Assembly: GCA_043727235.1 (NCBI GenBank)
Contig: JAYSYX010000313.1
Span: 1 to 24,084, forward strand
DNA length: 24,084 nucleotides
Reading direction: 5' to 3'
Source: UBA7236 sp043727235
GTDB taxonomy: Bacteria; Bacteroidota; Bacteroidia; Chitinophagales; BACL12
Shown here: piece by piece, positions 7,028-14,923 of the stretch
Numbering within the stretch: the stretch's first letter is position 1
Layout: each line of letters opens with the position of its first letter
Program-made: the position numbers and the translations under genes
The notes under the pieces: model-generated
The model's database searches: none
What the model was told of the DNA's origin: nothing
Seen by the model: the letters and a program-made list of their open reading frames with translations, nothing else

Positions 7028-9646
7028 ATAAGTTCATTTAATCTGTTAGTGGCTGTAATTATTTGCGCCATTCCGTTTATTACAGGATGTAATGCTACTA
7101 AATATCTCAAAACTAATGAATATCTCTACGACAAGACCACTGTTACCTTTACCGATTCCATTATAGGTGACATTGACCCCGAAAAGCTCGAGGATGCCCT
7201 TGTTGATCTGAGCAAACTTGAGAAAAATGATGAATTATTTAATATTATTCCTCTTAAAACCTCACTTTATATGTTGGGTGATACAGGAATAGATCATTAT
7301 ATTAAATTTCAGGAAACACATGATACCAAATTCTTTTTCCTTTTCGACTACGATAAATTGTTGAAAAAAATAAAGCCCCTTGCAGTAGATACAAGCAGAT
7401 TCAGAATATGGCTCACAACCAAGGCAGGAGATAAACCACAACTTGTTGATTCTGTCCTGATTTCAGAGACCGTTATGCGCATAAATAATTATTTATATAA
7501 CCGCGGTTTTTTTTATGGAGTTTCCACCTTTTCGGTAACCTATGATCAAAAGAAAAAAACGGGAAGTGTAAATTATGGTGTTACCTTAAATACACTATAT
7601 AAAATGCGCAATATTTATTATGAGATCAATGATATCGGACTGGCATACAGAATAAGCAGGATCGAAGAAAAAAGTAAGCTCGAACCTGGAAAACCTTTTG
7701 ATGTTGATCTTCTAAAAGCTGAACGATCTCGCCTCAGCGATAATTTGCGAAATGTGGGGTATTATAAATTTCAGAAAGATTATGTTTATTTCGAAGTGGA
7801 TAGCACCTCCGGACAAGATTCACTTGATGTTTTTGTGAAGATCAGCAATCCTGTTAACGATACGGTACATCACCCATTTAGAATAAAAAATATTTATGTT
7901 TACCCAAATTCAGAAACCGATTATATAGAAGGAACCTTTCCTGATTACGCCATTCATTATTCAGATAGCGCTAATGTTAAGAGGCAAAGTCAGAAGGAAG
8001 TTTTGGCCAAATATATTAAAATGGCTTATGATACCGCGGCAATGGAGATGGTAAGGAAAAGAGACACCGGTGAGATAAGTGATGATGCCCTTTTCCGATA
8101 TTTTTTAGAACATGATAATGCATCTGATAAACAATTTGAAATAAGCAAAAATGGAAAAATAAAAAGGGTGCATCAGAAAAAATTGCGATCAGAATATTAC
8201 CTTATAAATTCTAAGGATAACTATACAGCAAAATCAATCTCAAATAACATTTTTTTGAATCCTGAAAATAATTATTCCGATTCATTGATCCAACGAACGG
8301 TGGCATCATTTTCTACTTTGGGAATGTATAAATATGTAACCGTGCAGGTTCTCGAGAACTGGGATTCCACCTCCTACTTACAATATATTGACCTTCTTAT
8401 AAAACTTGATCCCCTTCCGGCAAAGGGTGTTTCTTATGAAGTAAATGCAAGCACAACTGCCGATTATCTTTTGGGTAATTCAATAAATTTGAGTTATACT
8501 CATAAAAATCTTTTCCATAACCTGGATCAATTTAAAATTAATTTAAAGGGAGGTATTGAAACACAATTGGGTGGTGAAGAAGCATTTATTAATACATCGG
8601 AATTAAATGCCGGATTGGGGTTGAGGATCCCAACTTTTTATTGGCCCTCCCAATTTAATGTCCCAAAAAGATATTTTCCTAAAACAGATGTAAACCTGAA
8701 TTTCAACTATATAGCACAGGTAAATGATTTTACATTATTCAACACTTCTTTTGAATACGCAGTGTCAATTTTTGAAAATTCGAAGAATGATCGCGCATTT
8801 AGACAACACATTATAAAGGCACCCATTCCTACCATCAATATTGTTAAAGTACCTGAAATATCGGAAGAATTTAAAAACGAGTTAAATCTAAATCCACTTT
8901 TGAGACAAAGTTTTGAAGAAGTAGTTATCGTGGGATATGGATACACTCTGCTTTTAAATACACAAGCACCAACCTTTCACCGCTGGGATCAATACTTAAG
9001 AGCTACGGGAGAAATAAATACTCCGTTCTCTGACTTTATGAGAGTAGATGGTGATTATCGCGTGTATTTGAATTTGAATACGAAAAATAAAATTGTTGGC
9101 AGAACCAATGCAGGTATTGCTATTCCTTTTAAAACTAAAGACTCTTCTTTTGTTAATACTGATGTAATTCCATATGTAAAACAATTTTTTACCGGTGGTG
9201 CATATAGTATAAGAGCATTCAGTGTGCGCAAACTCGGACCTGGTGGTTATGTTGCTTACGACACTTCTGATTACACACGTATAGATCAGGTAGCAGATAT
9301 TAAAATTGAATTTAATCTGGAATATCGCTTCGATATCATAAAACTTTTAGAAGGAGCTGTTTTTATTGATGTTGGTAACACCTTCACCCTCAAAAAGGAT
9401 CCCTTCCGCCCACATGCAGAAATTGCGCAGCCAAATCTTTTTAAACTTATGGCTGTTGGCCCTGGTGTAGGATTACGACTCGACCTGTCACTCTTTGTGA
9501 TAAGACTCGACGCTGCCTACCCGCTATATGATCCGGCTTTAGACGGACCCTTTGCGCAGGAATACATAGACTATTATGATGCATTGGATTTTGAAATTCC
9601 AGCCAAAAAAATAGCACTTAATATCGCTATCGGATATCCTTTCTAA
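7001..9646 (+). CDS. tamL: BamA/TamA-family outer-membrane barrel lipoprotein (TamL type)
   Basis: An 881-residue Omp85-superfamily protein. The N-terminus is a lipoprotein signal peptide ending in ITGC (lipidated Cys at residue 30), which marks the TamL group of Bacteroidota rather than ordinary TamA. Residues about 35-450 form a POTRA-like periplasmic region. From about 470 to the end, alternating amphipathic strands form the barrel. GGAYSIRAF (about residues 731-739) corresponds to the conserved (V/I)RGF loop motif, here with Ala for Gly. The protein ends in the strand ALNIAIGYPF with a C-terminal Phe. TamA-type proteins help insert outer-membrane proteins together with TamB, whose gene is not in this window. 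The ATG at 7001 is the only start that keeps the signal peptide; it lies inside the methyltransferase gene. No +2 to +5 acidic surface-export signal is seen after the Cys. Confidence 0.88.
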   Translation: MFNKGLRQHISSFNLLVAVIICAIPFITGCNATKYLKTNEYLYDKTTVTFTDSIIGDIDPEKLEDALVDLSKLEKNDELFNIIPLKTSLYMLGDTGIDHYIKFQETHDTKFFFLFDYDKLLKKIKPLAVDTSRFRIWLTTKAGDKPQLVDSVLISETVMRINNYLYNRGFFYGVSTFSVTYDQKKKTGSVNYGVTLNTLYKMRNIYYEINDIGLAYRISRIEEKSKLEPGKPFDVDLLKAERSRLSDNLRNVGYYKFQKDYVYFEVDSTSGQDSLDVFVKISNPVNDTVHHPFRIKNIYVYPNSETDYIEGTFPDYAIHYSDSANVKRQSQKEVLAKYIKMAYDTAAMEMVRKRDTGEISDDALFRYFLEHDNASDKQFEISKNGKIKRVHQKKLRSEYYLINSKDNYTAKSISNNIFLNPENNYSDSLIQRTVASFSTLGMYKYVTVQVLENWDSTSYLQYIDLLIKLDPLPAKGVSYEVNASTTADYLLGNSINLSYTHKNLFHNLDQFKINLKGGIETQLGGEEAFINTSELNAGLGLRIPTFYWPSQFNVPKRYFPKTDVNLNFNYIAQVNDFTLFNTSFEYAVSIFENSKNDRAFRQHIIKAPIPTINIVKVPEISEEFKNELNLNPLLRQSFEEVVIVGYGYTLLLNTQAPTFHRWDQYLRATGEINTPFSDFMRVDGDYRVYLNLNTKNKIVGRTNAGIAIPFKTKDSSFVNTDVIPYVKQFFTGGAYSIRAFSVRKLGPGGYVAYDTSDYTRIDQVADIKIEFNLEYRFDIIKLLEGAVFIDVGNTFTLKKDPFRPHAEIAQPNLFKLMAVGPGVGLRLDLSLFVIRLDAAYPLYDPALDGPFAQEYIDYYDALDFEIPAKKIALNIAIGYPF

Positions 9647-9652
9647 AAGTAT

Positions 9653-9811
9653 TTATTTCGTAATAAGGGATGCCGGAGCAGGTTTTTGAATAATAATAAT
9701 TTCCCGTTGTCTGCCTTGTTCGGCAGGATCAGGTTTAGAAGTTACGCGTCCGGGCCCAAAAGTTCGCGAGCCCTCTGCGCATACGATCTGTTGCACATTT
9801 TTCGCTTTCAT
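9653..9811 (-). CDS. Small ORF, 52 residues, unknown function
   Basis: An ATG-to-TAA frame of 53 codons lies between tamL and the FG-GAP genes, on the opposite strand. It starts MKAKNVQQIVCAEG, continues with a Gly/Pro/Arg-rich middle (GSRTFGPGRVTSKPDP), then AEQGRQR, four Ile in a row and QKPAPASLITK. Its codons use more G and C than the neighbours: 37 of 60 bases in 9721-9780 are G or C, while both flanks are AT-rich. The ATG follows an A-rich leader (AAAAAAAGCGAGCT), a usual start context in this phylum. There is one Cys (residue 11), no signal peptide and no membrane segment. No family is recognised. A structured RNA in the same GC-rich block is the main alternative. The 3' end is seven bases from the tamL stop codon, so the two genes converge. 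Confidence 0.5.
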   Translation of the reverse strand: MKAKNVQQIVCAEGSRTFGPGRVTSKPDPAEQGRQREIIIIQKPAPASLITK

Positions 9812-9933
9812 AGCTCGCTTTTTTTATTGTTGTTAAATTAAGATGTTGCATTAATTCATTATCCATAAATACAATTTCATGCCAATAACGCTAATGCCTA
9901 TCATATTTACGTAATTTTAATAAAAGCGGGTTT

Positions 9934-9960
9934 TTGAATGTTAATTCATTTGTATCTTTA
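9934..9960 (+). promoter_or_regulatory. Candidate promoter for the FG-GAP paralogue pair
   Basis: TTG at 9934-9936, 16 bases, then TATCTTTA at 9953-9960 (seven of eight positions of TAnnTTTG), 14 bases before the ATG at 9975. The spacing is at the short end for this phylum. The 163-base intergenic region also has to hold the promoter of the minus-strand small ORF at 9653-9811. Confidence 0.35.
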
Positions 9961-9974
9961 GGGATATTCTTATT

Positions 9975-12152
9975 ATGAAGATTATATACCGTATACTCCC
10001 TTTAATTTTACTAATTGCACTGGTGCAAAATACACATGCGCAAAATTATATATACGACTATAATATTAAAGTAAATCAGTTCGGAAATACACTTAAATTT
10101 CCCTTTGCAGGAGGATTAAATAACCCACAGTTTTCTGCGATTGATGTAAATCAGGATGCATTAAAAGATATTTTTATTTTTGATCGCACCGGAAATAAAT
10201 CGCTGATTTTAATTAATGATGGTACCGTTGGTGAAATAAATTATTTTTATTGGCAACAATACCAACAGAATTTCCCATCTCTTTCTGACTGGGCAATACT
10301 GGTTGATTATAATTGTGATGGCATTGAAGATATTATCTGTGGTTTCGATGGTGGAGTAAAAACCTATCTTGCCGATTATGATGGCTCTTCTATTTCATTT
10401 ATTGAAGATATTTCAAAATTGCAATTTACGGAAGCAGGGTTCTTTTTTGATATGCCTGTTGGTTATATTGATATTCCCGGTTTTGCCGATGTAGATTTTG
10501 ATGGAGATATAGATGTATTAACTTTTAATCCTGTTGGCGGAATAGTTGACCATTATATAAACAACCAGATAGAAGATGGACTTCCATGTGGAATTTTTGC
10601 TCTTGAACATGTAAATTCCTGTTGGGGTGATTTTTACGAGAGTGGATTAACCAAAGCTGTGGAATTGGTTTACGATTGTAAAGGAGTTACAACAACAACT
10701 GATGGAGTTCATGCAGGTTCTACCTTTATGATATTTGATGAAGATGCTGACAATGATATGGATATTGTTTTAGGAGATCTTGCATTTGGCAATTTAAATA
10801 AATTAGTGAATGGCGGTGATAAAGATCTTGCACATATTACCGACCAGGATACAACATTTCCGGAATATGATCTTCCTTATGAAGTGCCAATATTTCCAGC
10901 TCCTTTTTTAATTGATGTGAACAATGATAATAAAAAGGATATGTTGGTTTCTCCTAATAATATCAACCTTGCAGAAAATTTAACTAATGTAGCCTATTAT
11001 GAAAATGTTTCTAATGATGAAACATATGAATTCGATTTTCAAACTGATTCTTTATTTGTAAGCGATATGGTTGATCTTGGGGAAGGAGCATATCCAGTAT
11101 TTTTTGATTATAATTACGATGGACTTGATGATTTGATCATTGGCAATTACGGTTATTTTGTCAGCGGAGATAACGTTGGCAAACTCGCATTGTACGAAAA
11201 CACCGGAACTACAACCACACCGGAATTTACATTAATTACACGCGACTTTGCAGGAATTGCTGCATTTAATTTCACTTCCCTGGTTCCAACTTTCGGAGAT
11301 CTCGACATCGATGGTGATGATGATATGTTATTGGGAGAAGCGGATGGTTTTGTGCACTTATTTAAGAATATCGGACCTCCTGACGGACCTGCACAATTTA
11401 TTTTATTTACTGCAAATTATCAGGGAATAGATCCCGGTGCAAATGCTGCTCCGCAATTAATTGATATTAGTGGTGATGATTTACAAGATCTGATAATTGG
11501 TGAAAAAAATGGGAATCTCAATTATTACGAGAATACCGGAACTGCTGCTGCACCCATATTTACTTTACAAAATGAATTTTGGGGAAACGTGGATGTGCGC
11601 ACAACTGGTGTGTTAACCGGTCATGCAATTCCATTTCTACTTAAAACAGGCACCGATGTATATGAATTATATGTTGGAAGCGAATCAGGCACAATTTATT
11701 TATACCAGCCGACAGCAGATTTTACCGGTGCATTTACCAAAATTACATCGTCATTTAATAATTTAGATGAAGGTGCTTTCAGTAGTGTTCAATTGCGGGA
11801 TTTAAATAGCGATGGATTATATGAATTGATCACAGGCAATCAACGCGGGGGCATTTCCATGTATAGCGATGAAAACTCATTGCCCGTTTTAGAAGAAGGA
11901 TTTACTTTTCCCAACTTTTTAATTTATCCAAACCCAACAGAAAACAGGGTCACATTTGAAGGAGAAGTTACAGAGAATATAATTATAAACTTCTATTCCG
12001 TTGATGGAAGGAATGTGAGAACTGAAAAATTTATTCCGGGGTCAAATAAATTAACCTGTGATGTAACTACTCTTTCTCCCGGAATTTATTTTGTCGAAAT
12101 CACGGATAAACATCACAATAAAATATTTACAGGTAAATTTATTAAACATTGA
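9975..12152 (+). CDS. Secreted FG-GAP/VCBS-like repeat protein with T9SS sorting domain (paralogue 1)
   Basis: A 725-residue exported protein. The signal peptide ends near THAQ (residues 20-23). The body is built of repeats with Ca2+-binding Asp-rich loops: DYNCDGIEDI (111-120), DVDFDGDIDVL (172-182), DEDADNDMDIVLG (255-267), DVNNDNKKDML (314-324), DYNYDGLDDLIIG (378-390), DLDIDGDDDMLLGE (442-455), DISGDDLQDLIIGE (497-510) and DLNSDGLYELITG (609-621). This pattern fits a beta-propeller of FG-GAP/VCBS type. The middle holds Cys residues (205, 216, 235) shared in part with the paralogue downstream. Residues 648-725 (LIYPNPTENRV, LSPGIYFVEIT) form a type A T9SS sorting domain. No enzymatic motif is seen; binding or adhesion at the cell surface is an inference. 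The stop codon lies two bases before the start of its paralogue, so the pair is one operon. Confidence 0.88.
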   Translation: MKIIYRILPLILLIALVQNTHAQNYIYDYNIKVNQFGNTLKFPFAGGLNNPQFSAIDVNQDALKDIFIFDRTGNKSLILINDGTVGEINYFYWQQYQQNFPSLSDWAILVDYNCDGIEDIICGFDGGVKTYLADYDGSSISFIEDISKLQFTEAGFFFDMPVGYIDIPGFADVDFDGDIDVLTFNPVGGIVDHYINNQIEDGLPCGIFALEHVNSCWGDFYESGLTKAVELVYDCKGVTTTTDGVHAGSTFMIFDEDADNDMDIVLGDLAFGNLNKLVNGGDKDLAHITDQDTTFPEYDLPYEVPIFPAPFLIDVNNDNKKDMLVSPNNINLAENLTNVAYYENVSNDETYEFDFQTDSLFVSDMVDLGEGAYPVFFDYNYDGLDDLIIGNYGYFVSGDNVGKLALYENTGTTTTPEFTLITRDFAGIAAFNFTSLVPTFGDLDIDGDDDMLLGEADGFVHLFKNIGPPDGPAQFILFTANYQGIDPGANAAPQLIDISGDDLQDLIIGEKNGNLNYYENTGTAAAPIFTLQNEFWGNVDVRTTGVLTGHAIPFLLKTGTDVYELYVGSESGTIYLYQPTADFTGAFTKITSSFNNLDEGAFSSVQLRDLNSDGLYELITGNQRGGISMYSDENSLPVLEEGFTFPNFLIYPNPTENRVTFEGEVTENIIINFYSVDGRNVRTEKFIPGSNKLTCDVTTLSPGIYFVEITDKHHNKIFTGKFIKH

Positions 12153-12154
12153 AA

Positions 12155-14320
12155 ATGAAATTTCTTCTCCTTTCCTGTTTTATAATAATATTTAGGCAAA
12201 CAATTTTTGCTCAATATATCCCTGTAAATAACATTCCTTTCTCTCAATGGGGGGAGAATATAGAAGCGCCACTTACAGGTGGGTTAAGTGCTGCTCAGTT
12301 TTCTGAAATTGATCTTAATAATGATGGCAAACAGGACCTCTTTGTTTACGATCGCGGAGGCTGGAATTATTTTTGTATGATTAATAATGGTGCCGGTAGT
12401 TATATCTATGCTCCTGAATTCAATGCTGCATTTCCGCATATGGAGGACTGGGCTTTATTGAGGGATTATAATTGTGATGGTATACAAGATATTTTCACTT
12501 ATTTTATTGGTTCTACAAAAGTTTATAAAGGCATATTGACAGCAGGAGTTTTATCTTTCGAACTGGCAAAAGAAACATTGGAATATACCGATGATGCTGG
12601 AGGAAAAATTGGATTATACACTAGCAGAACTGATATACCATCCATTGATGATATCGACAACGATGGAGATATGGATGTATTATCTTTTTCAGTTTCAAAT
12701 AGTACTATTCGTTTCTATAAAAATATTTCCATTGAATCGGGTTATTCATGCGATAGTTTAATTTATGAAATAGATGAATATTGTTGGGGCGAAATGTATG
12801 AAGGTTTTTCCTGTGGCGGCGGATCTTTACATGTAAGTTGCAAAGGTGCACTTGATGATGCAAATAATTTGCGCGGCCATATAGGATCCACAATCGTAAC
12901 CTTTGATAAAGATGGCGATGGTGATGCTGATGCAGTGCTTGGCGATAATTCCTGCGACAATCTTGTATATTATAGAAATGCCGGTACTGCTGATTATGCT
13001 GAAATGGATGATAAGGATTCTACCTTTCCGAAAAATACGCTTCCTTTTAATATGTCAACATTTCCTGCAGCTTATTTAATTGATGCCGATAATGACGGAG
13101 ATCAGGATCTTATTGCAACACCAAATGATGATCTTCTTGGATTAAATACCCAACATGTTTGGTTGTATGAAAATTTAAATACCAACGACACCTTCGATTT
13201 TGTATTTAATACTGATACTTTTCTCATCAACCAAATGGTGGACGCAGGAGGATATTCAAAACCGGTATTTTTTGATTATAATAATGATAATTTATTGGAT
13301 ATTGTTTTAGGGGTGGGAAATACATACGGAAAAGATTATATTTTTCGCCGTGGATTGTGGTTGTATAAAAACATTGGCACTGCAACTTCACCTGAGTACG
13401 AATTGATTACCAGAGATTTCGGAGCTCTCGCGCAATATGATTTTAGTCACCTGGCTCCTGTATTCGCCGATATTGATAACGATGGTGATGAGGATATGAT
13501 AGGCGGAATTAGTGATGGTATGTTTCTCTACCTTGAAAACCTTTCCGGACCCGCAGGCGAGGCTGCTTTTGCTGCAATAGAATATCCATATCAGGGTCTG
13601 GATGTGGGTGCGTTTTCAGCTCCCGTTTTAATTGATATTAATGGAGATGATTTAATAGATCTTATTAGCGGAGAACAAAATGGCAATCTGAATTATTATC
13701 GCAATAGCGGAACGTCAAGCGATCCTTTATTTATTTTGGAAAATGAAATTTGGGGTGGAGTTGATGTACGCAAATCGGGGTTTATAACTGGGTATAGTAT
13801 GCCATTTTTATATCGCAATGAAAATGATTCTCTGTATTTATTGGTAGGATCTCAAAGCGGGTTTATTTTCGAATTCAATGAGTTGGAACTTGCACCCGAG
13901 GGTGAATTTTTTCTCACAGATACCGCTTATCTCCCCAATAACTCAGGATTTTTTTCCACCATTTCAGGAGCAGATATTAACAGCGATGGAAATATGGATT
14001 TTGTATGCGGAAATGTAAGAGGAGGATTAATGATATTTGAAAAAGATCTTGGTACTGCGATATCAGATCCGGACAAAAATAACACTCTGTTTTTATTCCC
14101 AAATCCGGCCACCGAAATTTTGCATATTAAAACAACAGTAAATTTTATTGGAGCCGAATTAAATATATTTTCCTCCACCGGAGCTTTAGTGCATACACAA
14201 AAAATATATTCAGAAAATGAAATAATTTCACTGCAAAATATTAAATCTACAGGAGTGTATCTTGTTACTTTATCAGGAATTAAACCATTTGCCTCTACCA
14301 GTTTTATTCTCCTGAAATAA
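12155..14320 (+). CDS. Secreted FG-GAP/VCBS-like repeat protein with T9SS sorting domain (paralogue 2)
   Basis: A 721-residue paralogue of the preceding gene. I chose the ATG at 12155, two bases after the upstream stop codon, over an in-frame TTG at 12149 that would overlap it. The signal peptide ends at IFAQ (residues 17-20). The repeats and their order match paralogue 1: DLNNDGKQDLFVYD, DYNCDGIQDI, DIDNDGDMDVL, DKDGDGDADAVLGD, DADNDGDQDLI, DYNNDNLLDIVLG, DIDNDGDEDMIGG, DINGDDLIDLISGE and DINSDGNMDFVCG. The block around YQGLDVGAF ... GNLNYYRNSGT ... VDVRKSG aligns especially well with paralogue 1. The C-terminus (LFLFPNPATEIL ... TGVYLVTLSG) is a T9SS sorting domain with FPNP in place of YPNP. 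Tandem duplication of an ancestral gene is the simplest explanation. Function is unknown beyond a surface or secreted calcium-binding propeller. Confidence 0.88.
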   Translation: MKFLLLSCFIIIFRQTIFAQYIPVNNIPFSQWGENIEAPLTGGLSAAQFSEIDLNNDGKQDLFVYDRGGWNYFCMINNGAGSYIYAPEFNAAFPHMEDWALLRDYNCDGIQDIFTYFIGSTKVYKGILTAGVLSFELAKETLEYTDDAGGKIGLYTSRTDIPSIDDIDNDGDMDVLSFSVSNSTIRFYKNISIESGYSCDSLIYEIDEYCWGEMYEGFSCGGGSLHVSCKGALDDANNLRGHIGSTIVTFDKDGDGDADAVLGDNSCDNLVYYRNAGTADYAEMDDKDSTFPKNTLPFNMSTFPAAYLIDADNDGDQDLIATPNDDLLGLNTQHVWLYENLNTNDTFDFVFNTDTFLINQMVDAGGYSKPVFFDYNNDNLLDIVLGVGNTYGKDYIFRRGLWLYKNIGTATSPEYELITRDFGALAQYDFSHLAPVFADIDNDGDEDMIGGISDGMFLYLENLSGPAGEAAFAAIEYPYQGLDVGAFSAPVLIDINGDDLIDLISGEQNGNLNYYRNSGTSSDPLFILENEIWGGVDVRKSGFITGYSMPFLYRNENDSLYLLVGSQSGFIFEFNELELAPEGEFFLTDTAYLPNNSGFFSTISGADINSDGNMDFVCGNVRGGLMIFEKDLGTAISDPDKNNTLFLFPNPATEILHIKTTVNFIGAELNIFSSTGALVHTQKIYSENEIISLQNIKSTGVYLVTLSGIKPFASTSFILLK

Positions 14321-14511
14321 GCTAGAAAGTTATTTTAAGGTTAATATTTATTTTTCTATTTATTTTTTCAAAAGTTGCATTTCTTGGCGAATCTAACACT
14401 CAGAGGATAGTCACTTTTGCCTGATCCCTCTTAAAATGTATCAATTATGCCGTTTTTTTATTTAAATAGTTGAAAAATACGTTTATCTTTAAACCAACAA
14501 AACGAAAAAAA

Positions 14512-14898
14512 ATGAAAAAAGTAATTACTTCAGTTCTCCTTATTACTGTTGGGATTTTATCTGTGAAAGCTGTAACACCCGCTGCAGATCCAACCAAAGC
14601 TACTATTAACGACCAAATGGTTATCGCACTTCCTGCCGACCTTACTCTTGCAGAATGGTATGTATTAGACGCAACTGCAATGAATTTTGTTAGTCAGGAT
14701 ATTATGACCCAATTCTGCACAAATTTCAGTGATAACAATATAATAATGACCGGCAATTTTGCGGAAAAGAAGATCAGTATTCAGGTTATTCCGCTTAGAG
14801 ATAGTGCCGGCAACTTCTGGGATGCAGCAAGATTTAACGATTATTTTGCCAAACGCGCACCTAAAATGGTGATGTATATGGATACAATGAATAAATAA
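14512..14898 (+). CDS. Small exported protein of unknown function
   Basis: A 128-residue protein beginning with a typical signal peptide (MKKVITSVLLITVGILSVKA, cleavage near residue 20). The ATG at 14512 is used because the in-frame TTG at 14470 would put charged residues (KPTKRKK) in front of the signal. The mature part of about 108 residues has a central Leu/Trp segment (LPADLTLAEWYVLDATAMNF) and ends in a basic, Met-rich tail (KRAPKMVMYMDTMNK). One Cys is present at residue 69. No sorting domain or lipobox is seen, so it should stay in the periplasm. A TATCTTTA box at 14484-14491 may be its -7 element. The gene ends 25 bases before the next one, so the two may be co-transcribed. I do not recognise a family. 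Confidence 0.75.
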   Translation: MKKVITSVLLITVGILSVKAVTPAADPTKATINDQMVIALPADLTLAEWYVLDATAMNFVSQDIMTQFCTNFSDNNIIMTGNFAEKKISIQVIPLRDSAGNFWDAARFNDYFAKRAPKMVMYMDTMNK

Positions 14899-14923
14899 TT
14901 TAACCTTAACCCATCACACCTAT

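Noticed and set aside
9700..9760. Resemblance on the minus strand to the ACCTGATC...GGGAA part of a TPP riboswitch
   Set aside because: The conserved CTGAGA box and the 5' GGGGTGCC part are missing, and no thiamine gene lies downstream. The block reads cleanly as codons of the 52-residue ORF.
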